Shown: piece by piece, positions 16,555-24,053 of the stretch | Position numbering within the stretch: position 1 is the stretch's first letter | Layout: each line of letters opens with the position of its first letter | DNA from: an uncultured Porphyromonadaceae bacterium | Lineage (GTDB): Bacteria > Bacteroidota > Bacteroidia > Bacteroidales > Muribaculaceae | Direction of reading: 5' to 3' | Assembly: GCA_947177185.1 (NCBI GenBank) | Contig: CAMWTJ010000011.1 | Location: 1-42,468, forward strand | Length of the DNA: 42,468 nucleotides | The notes under the pieces: generated by a model | Database searches by the model: none | Told to the model about the DNA's origin: nothing | What the model saw: the letters and a program-made list of their open reading frames with translations, nothing else | Program-made: the position numbers and the translations under genes

Positions 16555-18036
16555 TCAGGCTGTCTTTTTGCCCGTCAGCTCCCTTATCAGGTCGGCCTGT
16601 ATGCGCGAGCCGGCCAGCCGGTTGAGCCCGGCGTACAGCCCTACGGCCACCGCGGCCTCCGTCACGCAGGCCGCGAGGGGCGAGGCGACGAATCCGCCGG
16701 CAAAGAGCATCACCGGCACTATGAGCAGCGTCAGCGCCGCGTATGGCGCGATGTCGGCCACGAATCCCCACACGCTCGCCCCTATGCTGCGCGCGGCCAC
16801 CGCCACGCTCACCGCCCACGTGAGCGCCGAGGCGGCTATCTGCCCCCACAGCATGTAGCGCAGGCCGGCCACAGGGTCGGCCTCGGTAGACAGCGCTATC
16901 ACCGGCAGAGTGCACACAAGGGCCACGATGGCCACCACATCGCGCAGCAGCTCGAGGCGCACTATCAGACGCGCACGGCCGATGGCCAGGATATAGTTGT
17001 TGTACAGCGAGTTGAGCACCGTGAACACGCCACGCACCAAAAGCATCTGAAACAGCACTATGGCGGCGTCCCACTTGTTGCCGAACAGCGTGTGGAATAT
17101 CGGCGTGGCGAGGGCGGCAAGGCCGAGGGTGGCCGGAAACAGTATGTAGGCCGTGCAGCGGTTCATGCGGCGCACCAGCCGGCGGAAGCGCTCAGGCTCG
17201 TCCTGCACGGCCGACAAAGCCGGCAGAAACGACGACACCAGCACCTGCGAGATGCTCGTGATGCCCATTTTGCTCCACTTGTCGCCCTGGGTGTAGTAGC
17301 CGAGCGCAACCAGGCCCGCGCGATTGCCCACCACGAAGGAGTAGACGTTGAGAAACAGCGTGTTGAGAAACGACGTCAGCAGCATGCGCGACCCTATGCC
17401 GGCGTAGCTGCGCAGCGCGGCCACAGAAAACACAGGCGACGGGCACCAGCCCTCCGACACCCACAGCACGGCGTTTTTCACAATCGACAGCGTGATGCTC
17501 TGCCACACTATGGCCCATGCGCCCGAGCCGTGCAGGGCGAGCGTTATGCCCACTACCGCTCCGGCCACCAGACCCAGCGAGTTGGCCACGGCTATCATGC
17601 GCACGTCCATGCGCTTCACCAGGCGGCTGCACTGCACTATCAGCGCCGCGTTCATGGGCACGGTGACAAACATGGCCCGCGTGAGCGGTATCAGCCTCTG
17701 GTCGCCGCCGAAGCAGTCGGCCACGAGCGGCGCGCACACCCATGCCACGGCGTATATGGCCAGAGCCACGCCCACGTTGAACCACATGACCGTGCTGAAG
17801 TCGGTCTGTGTGGGATTCTTGCGCTGTATGAGCGCGTGGCTGAAGCCGCTGTCGACAAGCAGCGAGGCGAACGCCTGAAACACCATCACGGCGCCCACCA
17901 GGCCGAAATCCTCCTGCGAGAGTATGCGCGCGAGCACCACGCCGGTCACTGCATAGAGCACCTGCGTGGCCACACGGTCGAGCACGTTCCATTTGAGCGT
18001 GCCGGCCGTGCGCTGTCTGAGCGAGGGTTCGTCCAT
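16555..18036 (-). CDS. Polysaccharide flippase of the MOP/PST superfamily (WzxC-like)
   Basis: This is an inner-membrane protein of 493 residues with about 14 hydrophobic segments. It resembles oligosaccharide flippases that move lipid-linked sugars across the membrane. Landmarks are the N-terminal GTLKWNVLDRVATQVLYAVTG, the LSQEDFGLVGAVMVFQAF region, GYYTQGDKWSKMG and the central PEFRRLVRRMNR-like basic loop. No glycosyltransferase gene is adjacent, so the transported glycan is unknown. The gene lies between two GIN-domain genes and fmt within a single-strand cluster, with 30 bases to its upstream neighbour and 50 to fmt, and it could serve LPS or capsule assembly. Confidence 0.88.
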   Translation of the reverse strand: MDEPSLRQRTAGTLKWNVLDRVATQVLYAVTGVVLARILSQEDFGLVGAVMVFQAFASLLVDSGFSHALIQRKNPTQTDFSTVMWFNVGVALAIYAVAWVCAPLVADCFGGDQRLIPLTRAMFVTVPMNAALIVQCSRLVKRMDVRMIAVANSLGLVAGAVVGITLALHGSGAWAIVWQSITLSIVKNAVLWVSEGWCPSPVFSVAALRSYAGIGSRMLLTSFLNTLFLNVYSFVVGNRAGLVALGYYTQGDKWSKMGITSISQVLVSSFLPALSAVQDEPERFRRLVRRMNRCTAYILFPATLGLAALATPIFHTLFGNKWDAAIVLFQMLLVRGVFTVLNSLYNNYILAIGRARLIVRLELLRDVVAIVALVCTLPVIALSTEADPVAGLRYMLWGQIAASALTWAVSVAVAARSIGASVWGFVADIAPYAALTLLIVPVMLFAGGFVASPLAACVTEAAVAVGLYAGLNRLAGSRIQADLIRELTGKKTA

Positions 18037-18066
18037 CAGCTGCGCGCGGTCAGGCCGTTATGGCCG

Positions 18067-18768
18067 TCAGTCCTTTATTTCCTGAGTCTTTACACCTATG
18101 GTGCGGTTCACAATCTCTTTGGGCGCGCCCTTGTAGTAGACAGTGCCGCTTCCGGCGCCGAGCACGGTGAGTTTCTCCGTGGCGAAGCAGTCCACGGGCC
18201 CGGTGCCGAGCATCCAGCACTTCACGTCCTTGGCCTCGAGCGCTCCCGCCTCGATGGGGCCTGTGCCCACGTTGCTGAGCTTGGCTGTGGCGCCCCGGCC
18301 GATGAGCACCAGATGGCCGTGGCCGGTGGATATGCGTCCCTCGACGTTTGTGGCATATATGCCGCGCACCACGAGGGTGCCGTTGCCCACCACGCGCGCC
18401 TTGAAGGCCGGCAGAGCGTTGCTCATGTTGACGGTGACGGTGCTGTCGCCGCTGTTTTCCACCTTGCCCAGAATGGCGGAGTAGACATGCACCTCGGGCA
18501 GCCCGCGCAGGGGTCCGTTGTCGTCGAAAGCCACCTCAATCTTCAGGCGCTTGCGTCCGCTTTCGAATATTATCTTGTCGGCTATCTCAGGGGTGCAGGT
18601 GTAGGTCACCAGGCCGGCGGAATCCTGCGATGTGTGGTACACGACGTTTATGCCGTCCACCACCTTCAGCTCGCTGAAATCGTCGAGGCGGAGCGAATAG
18701 TCCTTGGTCTGCGCCGCAGCGGCCAGCGCGCACACGGCGGCCACGGCGGCTATAAGTATTCTTTTCAT
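18067..18768 (-). CDS. Secreted GIN-domain (DUF2807) protein
   Basis: This 233-residue protein has a signal peptide (MKRILIAAVAAVCALAAAAQ) and then a GIN/DUF2807 fold, a beta-helix-like domain common in Bacteroidetes. The family hallmark is the opening FSELKVVDGINVVYHTS with later repeats such as GNGTLVVRGI and GTGPIEAGALEAKDV. No lipobox cysteine is seen, so it should be periplasmic or secreted. The function of the family is unknown. It lies 13 bases downstream of a related lipoprotein, which suggests duplication followed by a change of localisation. Confidence 0.87.
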   Translation of the reverse strand: MKRILIAAVAAVCALAAAAQTKDYSLRLDDFSELKVVDGINVVYHTSQDSAGLVTYTCTPEIADKIIFESGRKRLKIEVAFDDNGPLRGLPEVHVYSAILGKVENSGDSTVTVNMSNALPAFKARVVGNGTLVVRGIYATNVEGRISTGHGHLVLIGRGATAKLSNVGTGPIEAGALEAKDVKCWMLGTGPVDCFATEKLTVLGAGSGTVYYKGAPKEIVNRTIGVKTQEIKD

Positions 18769-18781
18769 TTCCTCAGGTCGG

Positions 18782-19576
18782 TTATTTTGTGATTATGCCG
18801 GGTGCCGATGCGCGTCCCGACACTATTTTCGGAGTCACAGACGTGTTGTATTTCAGAATACCGCTGCCGGCTGCCGACACCGACAGCTGCGAGCAGCCGA
18901 GGCGCGATGCGTCGAGCACGCCGCTGCCTCGCAGCGCCAGCGACACCTTATCGGCCTTGCCTCTGACGGAGGCCGCTCCGCTGCCGCTCACGGTGCAGTT
19001 GAAGGCCGTGGCGTCCACATCGGCCGACAGCGCTCCGCTGCCTATGAGGCTTGTGCTCACGTTGCGCGCCTTCACGCCGTCGAGCGACAGCGCTCCGCTG
19101 CCGCTCAGTGTGGCCGTGAAGTTGGCGCAGGACACGTCGCGCAGGCTCATGGCGCCGCTGCCGCTGAGCACTGCGGTGAGGTCGCCGCGCGTGCGCAGCC
19201 CGGAGGCAGAGATGGCGCCGCTGCCGCCGAGCGTCAGCTGGCCTACGCCGCCCTCGCCGCAGTACACCACCACGCGCTTCACCTCGCGGCCATAGTGGCG
19301 CGAGGGCTCGTCGGGCGTGTAGTTCACGTGCAGAGTGCCGTCGGTGTTGGATATCTTCACATGGGGCATGGCGCGTTCACTGGCCTCTACCACCACCATG
19401 CCGGCGGAATCGGGCACCTGGCGCAGTTCCACGCCCAGCGAGCCGCTGACACGCAGCGCCGAGAAGCGCCCTGCCACGGTGCTGTGCGTGAGCATGTTCA
19501 GACTTGATGCGGAAGCGCAGGCCACCAGTGCTATGGCCGCTGCCGCCAGAGAGAGAGATGTGTGTTTGATTTTCAT
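18782..19576 (-). CDS. GIN-domain (DUF2807) lipoprotein with a seven-rung repeat ladder
   Basis: This 264-residue protein has a signal peptide with lipobox LVAC (Cys20). The FSALRVSGSLGVELRQV opening is that of the DUF2807 head. From residue 118 a GSG motif recurs at 118, 139, 159, 179, 198, 217 and 237, a period of 19-21 residues that fits one beta-helix turn per repeat. At the DNA level, an 18-base sequence recurs exactly 60 bases apart (19025-19042 and 19085-19102). The role is unknown. It is probably membrane-anchored and may bind glycan or cell-wall material, which is an inference only. Confidence 0.87.
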   Translation of the reverse strand: MKIKHTSLSLAAAAIALVACASASSLNMLTHSTVAGRFSALRVSGSLGVELRQVPDSAGMVVVEASERAMPHVKISNTDGTLHVNYTPDEPSRHYGREVKRVVVYCGEGGVGQLTLGGSGAISASGLRTRGDLTAVLSGSGAMSLRDVSCANFTATLSGSGALSLDGVKARNVSTSLIGSGALSADVDATAFNCTVSGSGAASVRGKADKVSLALRGSGVLDASRLGCSQLSVSAAGSGILKYNTSVTPKIVSGRASAPGIITK

Positions 19577-19610
19577 CGGATTCTTTTTTATTGATATTGC
19601 GATACGGGGT

Positions 19611-20621
19611 TCATATCGCCTCGGATTCTATTCCTAAAAAGTCGCGGGCCACACGCTGCAGTATTTCCTCGAGCGCTTCGGGCGTGGGAGCCTGGAGCAT
19701 GGCGATGCGCGTGGAGCGGAAGTCGGGTATTCCCTTGAACAGGGGCGACGCCGCCAGGTGGCGCCGTATGTGCAGTATGCCGCGCGTGGGGTCTATGCGC
19801 TCCACGCTCTCGGCTATCTGGCGCCGCAGGCATGCCAGCTTCTGCGCGGGCGTGAGCTCCGGCGGCATCTCCCCGCCTGCGGCGGCAGCCAGGGCGCGGC
19901 GTATGTCGCGGAACACCCACGGCGCGCCTATAGACGCGCGGCCCACCATGATGCCGTCCACGCCGTAGTGTTCGAAAGCGCGCACGGCGTCGGCGCCGGT
20001 GCATATGTCGCCGTTGCCTATCAGGGGGATGCGCAGGCGCGGATTTTCCTTCACGCGGGCTATCATCTCCCAGTCGGCCGTGCCGGTGTACATCTGCGAA
20101 CGCGTGCGGCCGTGCACCGTGAGCGCGGCTATGCCGCAGTCCTGCAGGCGCTCGGCCAGCTCCACTATGATGCGCGAGTCGTGGTCCCATCCCAGGCGGG
20201 TCTTGACCGTGACGGGCACCCGCACGGCACGCACCACGGCCTCCGTGATGGCCAGCATGCGCGGTATGTCGCGCAGCATGCCGGCGCCGGCTCCCTTGCC
20301 GGCCACTTTCTTGACGGGGCAGCCGAAATTGATGTCGATTATATCCGGGTGCGCCTGCTCCACTATGCGCGCCGCCTCCACCATTGAGTCGACGTCGCGG
20401 CCATAAATCTGTATGGCCGTGGGACGCTCCGCGGGGTGTATCTCGAGTTTGCGCGTGGTGGCGGCGATGTTGCGTATGAGCGCGTCGGCCGACACGAATT
20501 CCGAGTACGTCATGTCGGCGCCGAGTTCCTTGCATATCAGCCGGAACGAGGCGTCCGTGACGTCCTCCATGGGCGCGAGCGCCACGGGACGCGGTCCGAG
20601 GTCGAGGTCGCCTATACGCAT
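19611..20621 (-). CDS. dusB: tRNA-dihydrouridine synthase (DusB-like)
   Basis: This FMN-dependent enzyme reduces uridine to dihydrouridine in tRNA. The 336-residue protein has the TIM-barrel opening VALAPMEDVTDASFR, the catalytic cysteine in NFGCPVKKV, the substrate-contact motif TVHGRTRSQMYTG, and the FMN-phosphate motifs GNGDI and MVGRASIGAPW. The ATG overlaps the last 10 bases of miaB, so the two tRNA-modifying genes are translationally coupled. The family assignment is firm. The exact uridine position is inferred from similarity to DusB. Confidence 0.95.
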   Translation of the reverse strand: MRIGDLDLGPRPVALAPMEDVTDASFRLICKELGADMTYSEFVSADALIRNIAATTRKLEIHPAERPTAIQIYGRDVDSMVEAARIVEQAHPDIIDINFGCPVKKVAGKGAGAGMLRDIPRMLAITEAVVRAVRVPVTVKTRLGWDHDSRIIVELAERLQDCGIAALTVHGRTRSQMYTGTADWEMIARVKENPRLRIPLIGNGDICTGADAVRAFEHYGVDGIMVGRASIGAPWVFRDIRRALAAAAGGEMPPELTPAQKLACLRRQIAESVERIDPTRGILHIRRHLAASPLFKGIPDFRSTRIAMLQAPTPEALEEILQRVARDFLGIESEAI

Positions 20622-21994
20622 AGCTCACATATCAGTGTTGCCGACGAGGCGTCTGTCACGCGCACACGCACGGTGTCGCCCGTGCGGAAATCGCCGCGCG
20701 GAAACACACAGGTCTTGTTTTGGCTCGTGCGTCCCACCCACTGCTCGACGCTGCGCTTGCTCACGCCTTCCACCAGCACCTCGAACTCGCGGCCTATGTC
20801 GCGGCGGTTGCTGGCGGCGCTCAGCTCGTTCTGAAGGGCTATCATGCGGTTGAGGCGGTCTATCTTCACCTCTTCGGGCACATTGTCGGGCATGGTGCGG
20901 GCGGCCAGTGTGCCGGGACGCTCGGAATACTTGAACATGAAGGCCGAGTCGAATCCCACCGTGCGCATCAGCTCGAGCGTCTGCTCGAAGTCGTCCTCGC
21001 TCTCGCCGTGGAAGCCGGTGAAGAGGTCGGTGGTGATGGCGCAGTCGGGCATGGCGCGGCGTATGGCCTCGATGCGGCCCAGGTACCACTCGCGTGTGTA
21101 CTTGCGGTTCATGGCCTTGAGCACGGCATCGCTGCCGCTCTGCACTGGCAGGTGCACGTGGCGGCATATGTTGGGATGCGCCGCCATGGCCGCTATGGTG
21201 GCGTCGCTCATGTCCTTCGGATGCGAGGTGGTGAAGCGCACGCGCATGTCGGGAGCCGCTTCGGCCACCATGGCCAGCAGGCGGTCGAAGCCTATGGTTT
21301 CGCCGCCGTCGGCAGGCGTGTAGCTGTAGCTGTTGACGTTCTGCCCCAGCAGCGTCAGCTCGCGGAAGCCGCGTGCGCGCAGGTCGGCCACCTCGCGCAA
21401 GATGCTCTCGGCCGGACGCGAGCGCTCGCGTCCGCGGGTATAGGGCACGATGCAGTAGGAGCAGAAATTGTTGCATCCGCGCATTATGCTCACGAAGCCG
21501 CCCACACGCGCGCCGCCGATGCGGGCAGGCACCACGTCGCGATAGGTTTCGGTGGTGCTCAGCTCCACGTTGATGGCCTTCTCGCCGGCCTCGGCGGAGG
21601 CAAACAGCGCCGGAAGGTCGAGATAGGCGTCGGGGCCGGCCACGATGTCGACGCCGTGGCGCTCTATGAGCTCGTGCTGCAGACGCTCGGCCATGCAGCC
21701 TATCACGCCCACTATGAGCCGTCCGTGGCGCTTGCGGCGCAACGACGCGAGATACTGCAGGCGGGCCACAATCTTCTGCTCGGCATTGTCGCGGATGCTG
21801 CATGTGTTGAGCAGTATGGCGTCGGCGTCGGCCACGTCGTCGGCCAGGCCGTAGCCGGCCATCTCCATTACGGAGGCCACCACCTCGCTGTCGGCCACGT
21901 TCATCTGGCAGCCGTAAGTTTCTATGTATAAGCGGCGCCGCGCAGCGCCTTTTGTCGCATTTTCTGTCATTTCAAGCCGAAATATTTGTGCCAT
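20612..21994 (-). CDS. miaB: tRNA-2-methylthio-N6-dimethylallyladenosine synthase
   Basis: MiaB is a radical-SAM methylthiotransferase that acts on i6A37 of tRNA. ATG 21994 was chosen because a promoter places the transcript start at about 22013-22014. The longer frame from 22078 would begin upstream of that. A second ATG at 21970 is possible. From 21994 the auxiliary cluster cysteines are at 29, 65 and 100, and the radical-SAM cysteines are at 174, 178 and 181 in RGCNNFCSYC. A TRAM domain closes the protein (about 395-460). It is the first gene of the leftward cluster and overlaps dusB. Confidence 0.95.
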   Translation of the reverse strand: MAQIFRLEMTENATKGAARRRLYIETYGCQMNVADSEVVASVMEMAGYGLADDVADADAILLNTCSIRDNAEQKIVARLQYLASLRRKRHGRLIVGVIGCMAERLQHELIERHGVDIVAGPDAYLDLPALFASAEAGEKAINVELSTTETYRDVVPARIGGARVGGFVSIMRGCNNFCSYCIVPYTRGRERSRPAESILREVADLRARGFRELTLLGQNVNSYSYTPADGGETIGFDRLLAMVAEAAPDMRVRFTTSHPKDMSDATIAAMAAHPNICRHVHLPVQSGSDAVLKAMNRKYTREWYLGRIEAIRRAMPDCAITTDLFTGFHGESEDDFEQTLELMRTVGFDSAFMFKYSERPGTLAARTMPDNVPEEVKIDRLNRMIALQNELSAASNRRDIGREFEVLVEGVSKRSVEQWVGRTSQNKTCVFPRGDFRTGDTVRVRVTDASSATLICELCV

Positions 21995-22016
21995 TGCACA
22001 ATAATCACTAATTTTG
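21985..22016 (+). promoter_or_regulatory. Rightward promoter for the CoA-transferase gene
   Basis: TTTG at 21985-21988 and TAATTTTG at 22009-22016 are separated by 20 bases, an exact -33/-7 match for the Bacteroidetes housekeeping promoter. The predicted start near 22021 gives a leader of about 90 bases. Confidence 0.75.
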
Positions 22017-22018
22017 TG

Positions 22019-22050
22019 CAAATTTACAAAAAATGTGGCGGCCGCACAAA
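22019..22050 (-). promoter_or_regulatory. Leftward promoter for the miaB operon
   Basis: Reading leftward, TTTG at 22050-22047 and TAAATTTG at 22026-22019 are separated by 20 bases, again an ideal -33/-7 pair. The -7 boxes of the two divergent promoters are only two bases apart, so two polymerases could hardly bind together. Confidence 0.75.
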
Positions 22051-22112
22051 TTAAAACGCGTGCGCACCAGGCTCTCACACTTTTTCAAAACCAATTCGAA
22101 AACACTTTTTCA

Positions 22113-23606
22113 ATGGCATTCAACCGCATTACGGCTTCCGAAGCCGCTCAAATGATCAAAAACGGCGACACTATCGGCCTCTCCGGGTTCACCGCTCCCG
22201 GCTCACCGAAGGCCATTTCCGAAGAAATAGCCAAGATAGCCGAAAAGGAACACGCCGAAGGACGCCCGTTCAAAATCAACCTCTTCACCGGCGCCAGCAC
22301 CAGCGACCATGTGGACGGCTGCCTCTCGCGCGCCAACGCCATCAACATGCGCGCGCCCTACCAGAACGTGCCCGACCTGCGCAAGCGCATCAACTGCCAC
22401 GACGTGCACTACTTCGACCGTCACCTCTCCGAGATGGCGCAGGAGATGCGCTACGGCTTCTACGGCCCCGTCAACTACGCCATTATCGAAGCCGCCGACG
22501 TGACTCCCGACGGAGAAATACTGCTGGGCTGCGGCGTGGGCAACGTGCCCACATACGCCGCGCTCGCCGACAAAATCTTCATCGAGCTCAACGCCAAGCT
22601 GCCCGCAAGCCTCATGGGCATGCACGACATCTACACCCCCAACGACCCGCCCCGCCGCCGCGAGATACCCATCTTCCGGCCCTACGACCGCGTGGGCTCG
22701 CCCGTGCTGAAGGTCGACCCCGCCAAGATCGTGGGCATCGTCAACACCGACGCCTACGACGGCGTGCACCCCTTCACCGCGCCCGACGAGGTCAGCAAGC
22801 AGATAGGCGGCAATGTGGTCGACTTCCTGATCAGCGAGTACGAGAGCGGACGCCTGCCCAAAGAGTTCCTGCCCCTGCAGAGCGGTGTGGGCAACGTGGC
22901 CAACGCCGTGCTCTACGACCTCGGCGAAAGCACACGCCTGCCCAACTTCATGATGTACACCGAAGTGATACAGGACGCCGTGCTTGAGCTGCTCAAGAAA
23001 GGCAAGTGCACCTTCGCGTCCACATGCTCCATGACTTTCTCCGACCAGACCGAGGCCGAGCTCTTCAGCAACCTCGACTTCTTCCACGACAAAATCGTGC
23101 TGCGCCCTGCCGAGATAAGCAACAACCCAGAGGTGATACGCCGCCTGGGCGTGATAGCAATGAACACGGCCATCGAGGTCGACATCTTCGGCGGCGTGAA
23201 CTCCACGCACGTGCTCGGCACACGCATGATGAACGGCATCGGCGGCTCCGGCGACTTCACCCGCAACGCCTACATCTCCATCTTCTCCTGCCCCAGCGTC
23301 AGCAAAGGCGGCGTAATCAGCAACATCGTGCCCATGGTGGCTCACCCCGACCACAGCGAGCACAGCGTCGACATCGTGGTCACCGACCAGGGCATAGCCG
23401 ACCTGCGCCACAAGGACCCCGTGGAACGCGCCTACGAGATAATCAACAACTGCGCGCACCCCGACTACCGCCCGCTGCTGCTCGACTACATGCGCCTGGG
23501 CAAAGGCGGACAGACACCCCACAGCCTGCAGGCCGCGTTTGAGTTCCACAACGCCTTCAACGAAACCGGCGACATGCGCAACGCCGACTTCTCGAAGCAT
23601 TTCTAA
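22113..23606 (+). CDS. Acetyl-CoA hydrolase/transferase (succinate CoA-transferase type)
   Basis: This 497-residue class-I CoA-transferase exchanges CoA between acetate, succinate or related acids. ATG 22113 opens MAFNRITASEAAQMIKNGD. The earlier in-frame ATG at 22014 would start before or at the predicted transcript start. The catalytic Glu is predicted at residue 284 in MMYTEVIQD. The GVGNVANAV and GGSGDF motifs fit the family. In succinate/propionate-forming Bacteroidales this enzyme class links succinyl-CoA and acetate metabolism, but the exact pair cannot be read from sequence. The promoter is divergent from miaB. Confidence 0.9.
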   Translation: MAFNRITASEAAQMIKNGDTIGLSGFTAPGSPKAISEEIAKIAEKEHAEGRPFKINLFTGASTSDHVDGCLSRANAINMRAPYQNVPDLRKRINCHDVHYFDRHLSEMAQEMRYGFYGPVNYAIIEAADVTPDGEILLGCGVGNVPTYAALADKIFIELNAKLPASLMGMHDIYTPNDPPRRREIPIFRPYDRVGSPVLKVDPAKIVGIVNTDAYDGVHPFTAPDEVSKQIGGNVVDFLISEYESGRLPKEFLPLQSGVGNVANAVLYDLGESTRLPNFMMYTEVIQDAVLELLKKGKCTFASTCSMTFSDQTEAELFSNLDFFHDKIVLRPAEISNNPEVIRRLGVIAMNTAIEVDIFGGVNSTHVLGTRMMNGIGGSGDFTRNAYISIFSCPSVSKGGVISNIVPMVAHPDHSEHSVDIVVTDQGIADLRHKDPVERAYEIINNCAHPDYRPLLLDYMRLGKGGQTPHSLQAAFEFHNAFNETGDMRNADFSKHF

Positions 23607-23689
23607 GACCCCGTTCCCCAATATTTGTTAACGCTGGGGTCTAAACTCACGCACACATACCGCCGGCTCAAAAACAGCCGCGCCGAAGC

Positions 23690-23719
23690 AACAATAACAG
23701 CCCCCGGGCTGTTATTGTT
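23690..23719. terminator. Perfect hairpin abutting the start of the next gene
   Basis: Arms of 14 bases (23690-23703 and 23706-23719) are perfectly complementary, with a two-base centre that opens to a four-base loop in practice. The 3' arm is T-rich and is followed by GTT. It resembles the infB terminator and probably ends the CoA-transferase transcript, though its last base is only three bases from the next ATG (23723). Confidence 0.65.
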
Positions 23720-23722
23720 GTT

Positions 23723-23959
23723 ATGAAACGCTTCAACTATAGGAAATACCTCACGCGACTGCTCATAGCCATAGCGGCAGTGGGCATAAGCGACACCCTG
23801 GCTGCCTGCGGAAGCATGCGCAGCTACTGGGGCATCGAAAACGAGTATGAATGGGGCGACGGCCTCCACCATCACCACCACCGGCCGCCAAAACCGCCCA
23901 AGCACAAAAAACACAAGAAGCACAAGAAGCACAAGCACCATCACCACCACGACGACTGA
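23723..23959 (+). CDS. Small His/Lys-rich lipoprotein
   Basis: This 78-residue protein has a clear signal peptide with lipobox LAAC (Cys29). The mature 50 residues include GSMRSYWGIENEYEWGDG followed by a tail made of a five-His run, a PPKPP stretch, KHK repeats and a second five-His run ending in DD. The tail holds 14 histidines. Such tails bind divalent metals (nickel, zinc, copper) in known proteins, but this one is not recognised. It sits immediately after a hairpin, so its translation or transcription may be conditional. A terminator for the opposite strand follows. Confidence 0.65.
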   Translation: MKRFNYRKYLTRLLIAIAAVGISDTLAACGSMRSYWGIENEYEWGDGLHHHHHRPPKPPKHKKHKKHKKHKHHHHHDD

Positions 23960-23981
23960 GCCCACACGCTCACGCCCGTGC

Positions 23982-24023
23982 AAAAAAACGGGGGCGCGTC
24001 TACACACACAACGACGCACCCCC
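23982..24023 (-). terminator. Terminator after the glycan-locus operon
   Basis: Arms 23990-24000 and 24013-24023 pair in 10 of 11 positions (one mismatch) with a 12-base loop. For leftward transcripts the stem is followed by seven U (A-run at 23982-23988). It lies 30 bases after the last gene of the operon. Confidence 0.7.
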
Positions 24024-24053
24024 TCGCAGAATCTTTTAAACCTTAAAAAACTC

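Noticed and set aside
17092-18792. 566-residue plus-strand frame opposite the flippase and GIN genes
   Set aside because: It spans two genes with clear families on the other strand and is rich in His/Arg/Ala, typical of a shadow frame.
23605-23642. A second stem (7-base arms 23606-23612 and 23636-23642) as the terminator of the CoA-transferase gene
   Set aside because: The loop is 23 bases and there is no T-run. The stem at 23690-23719 is far stronger.
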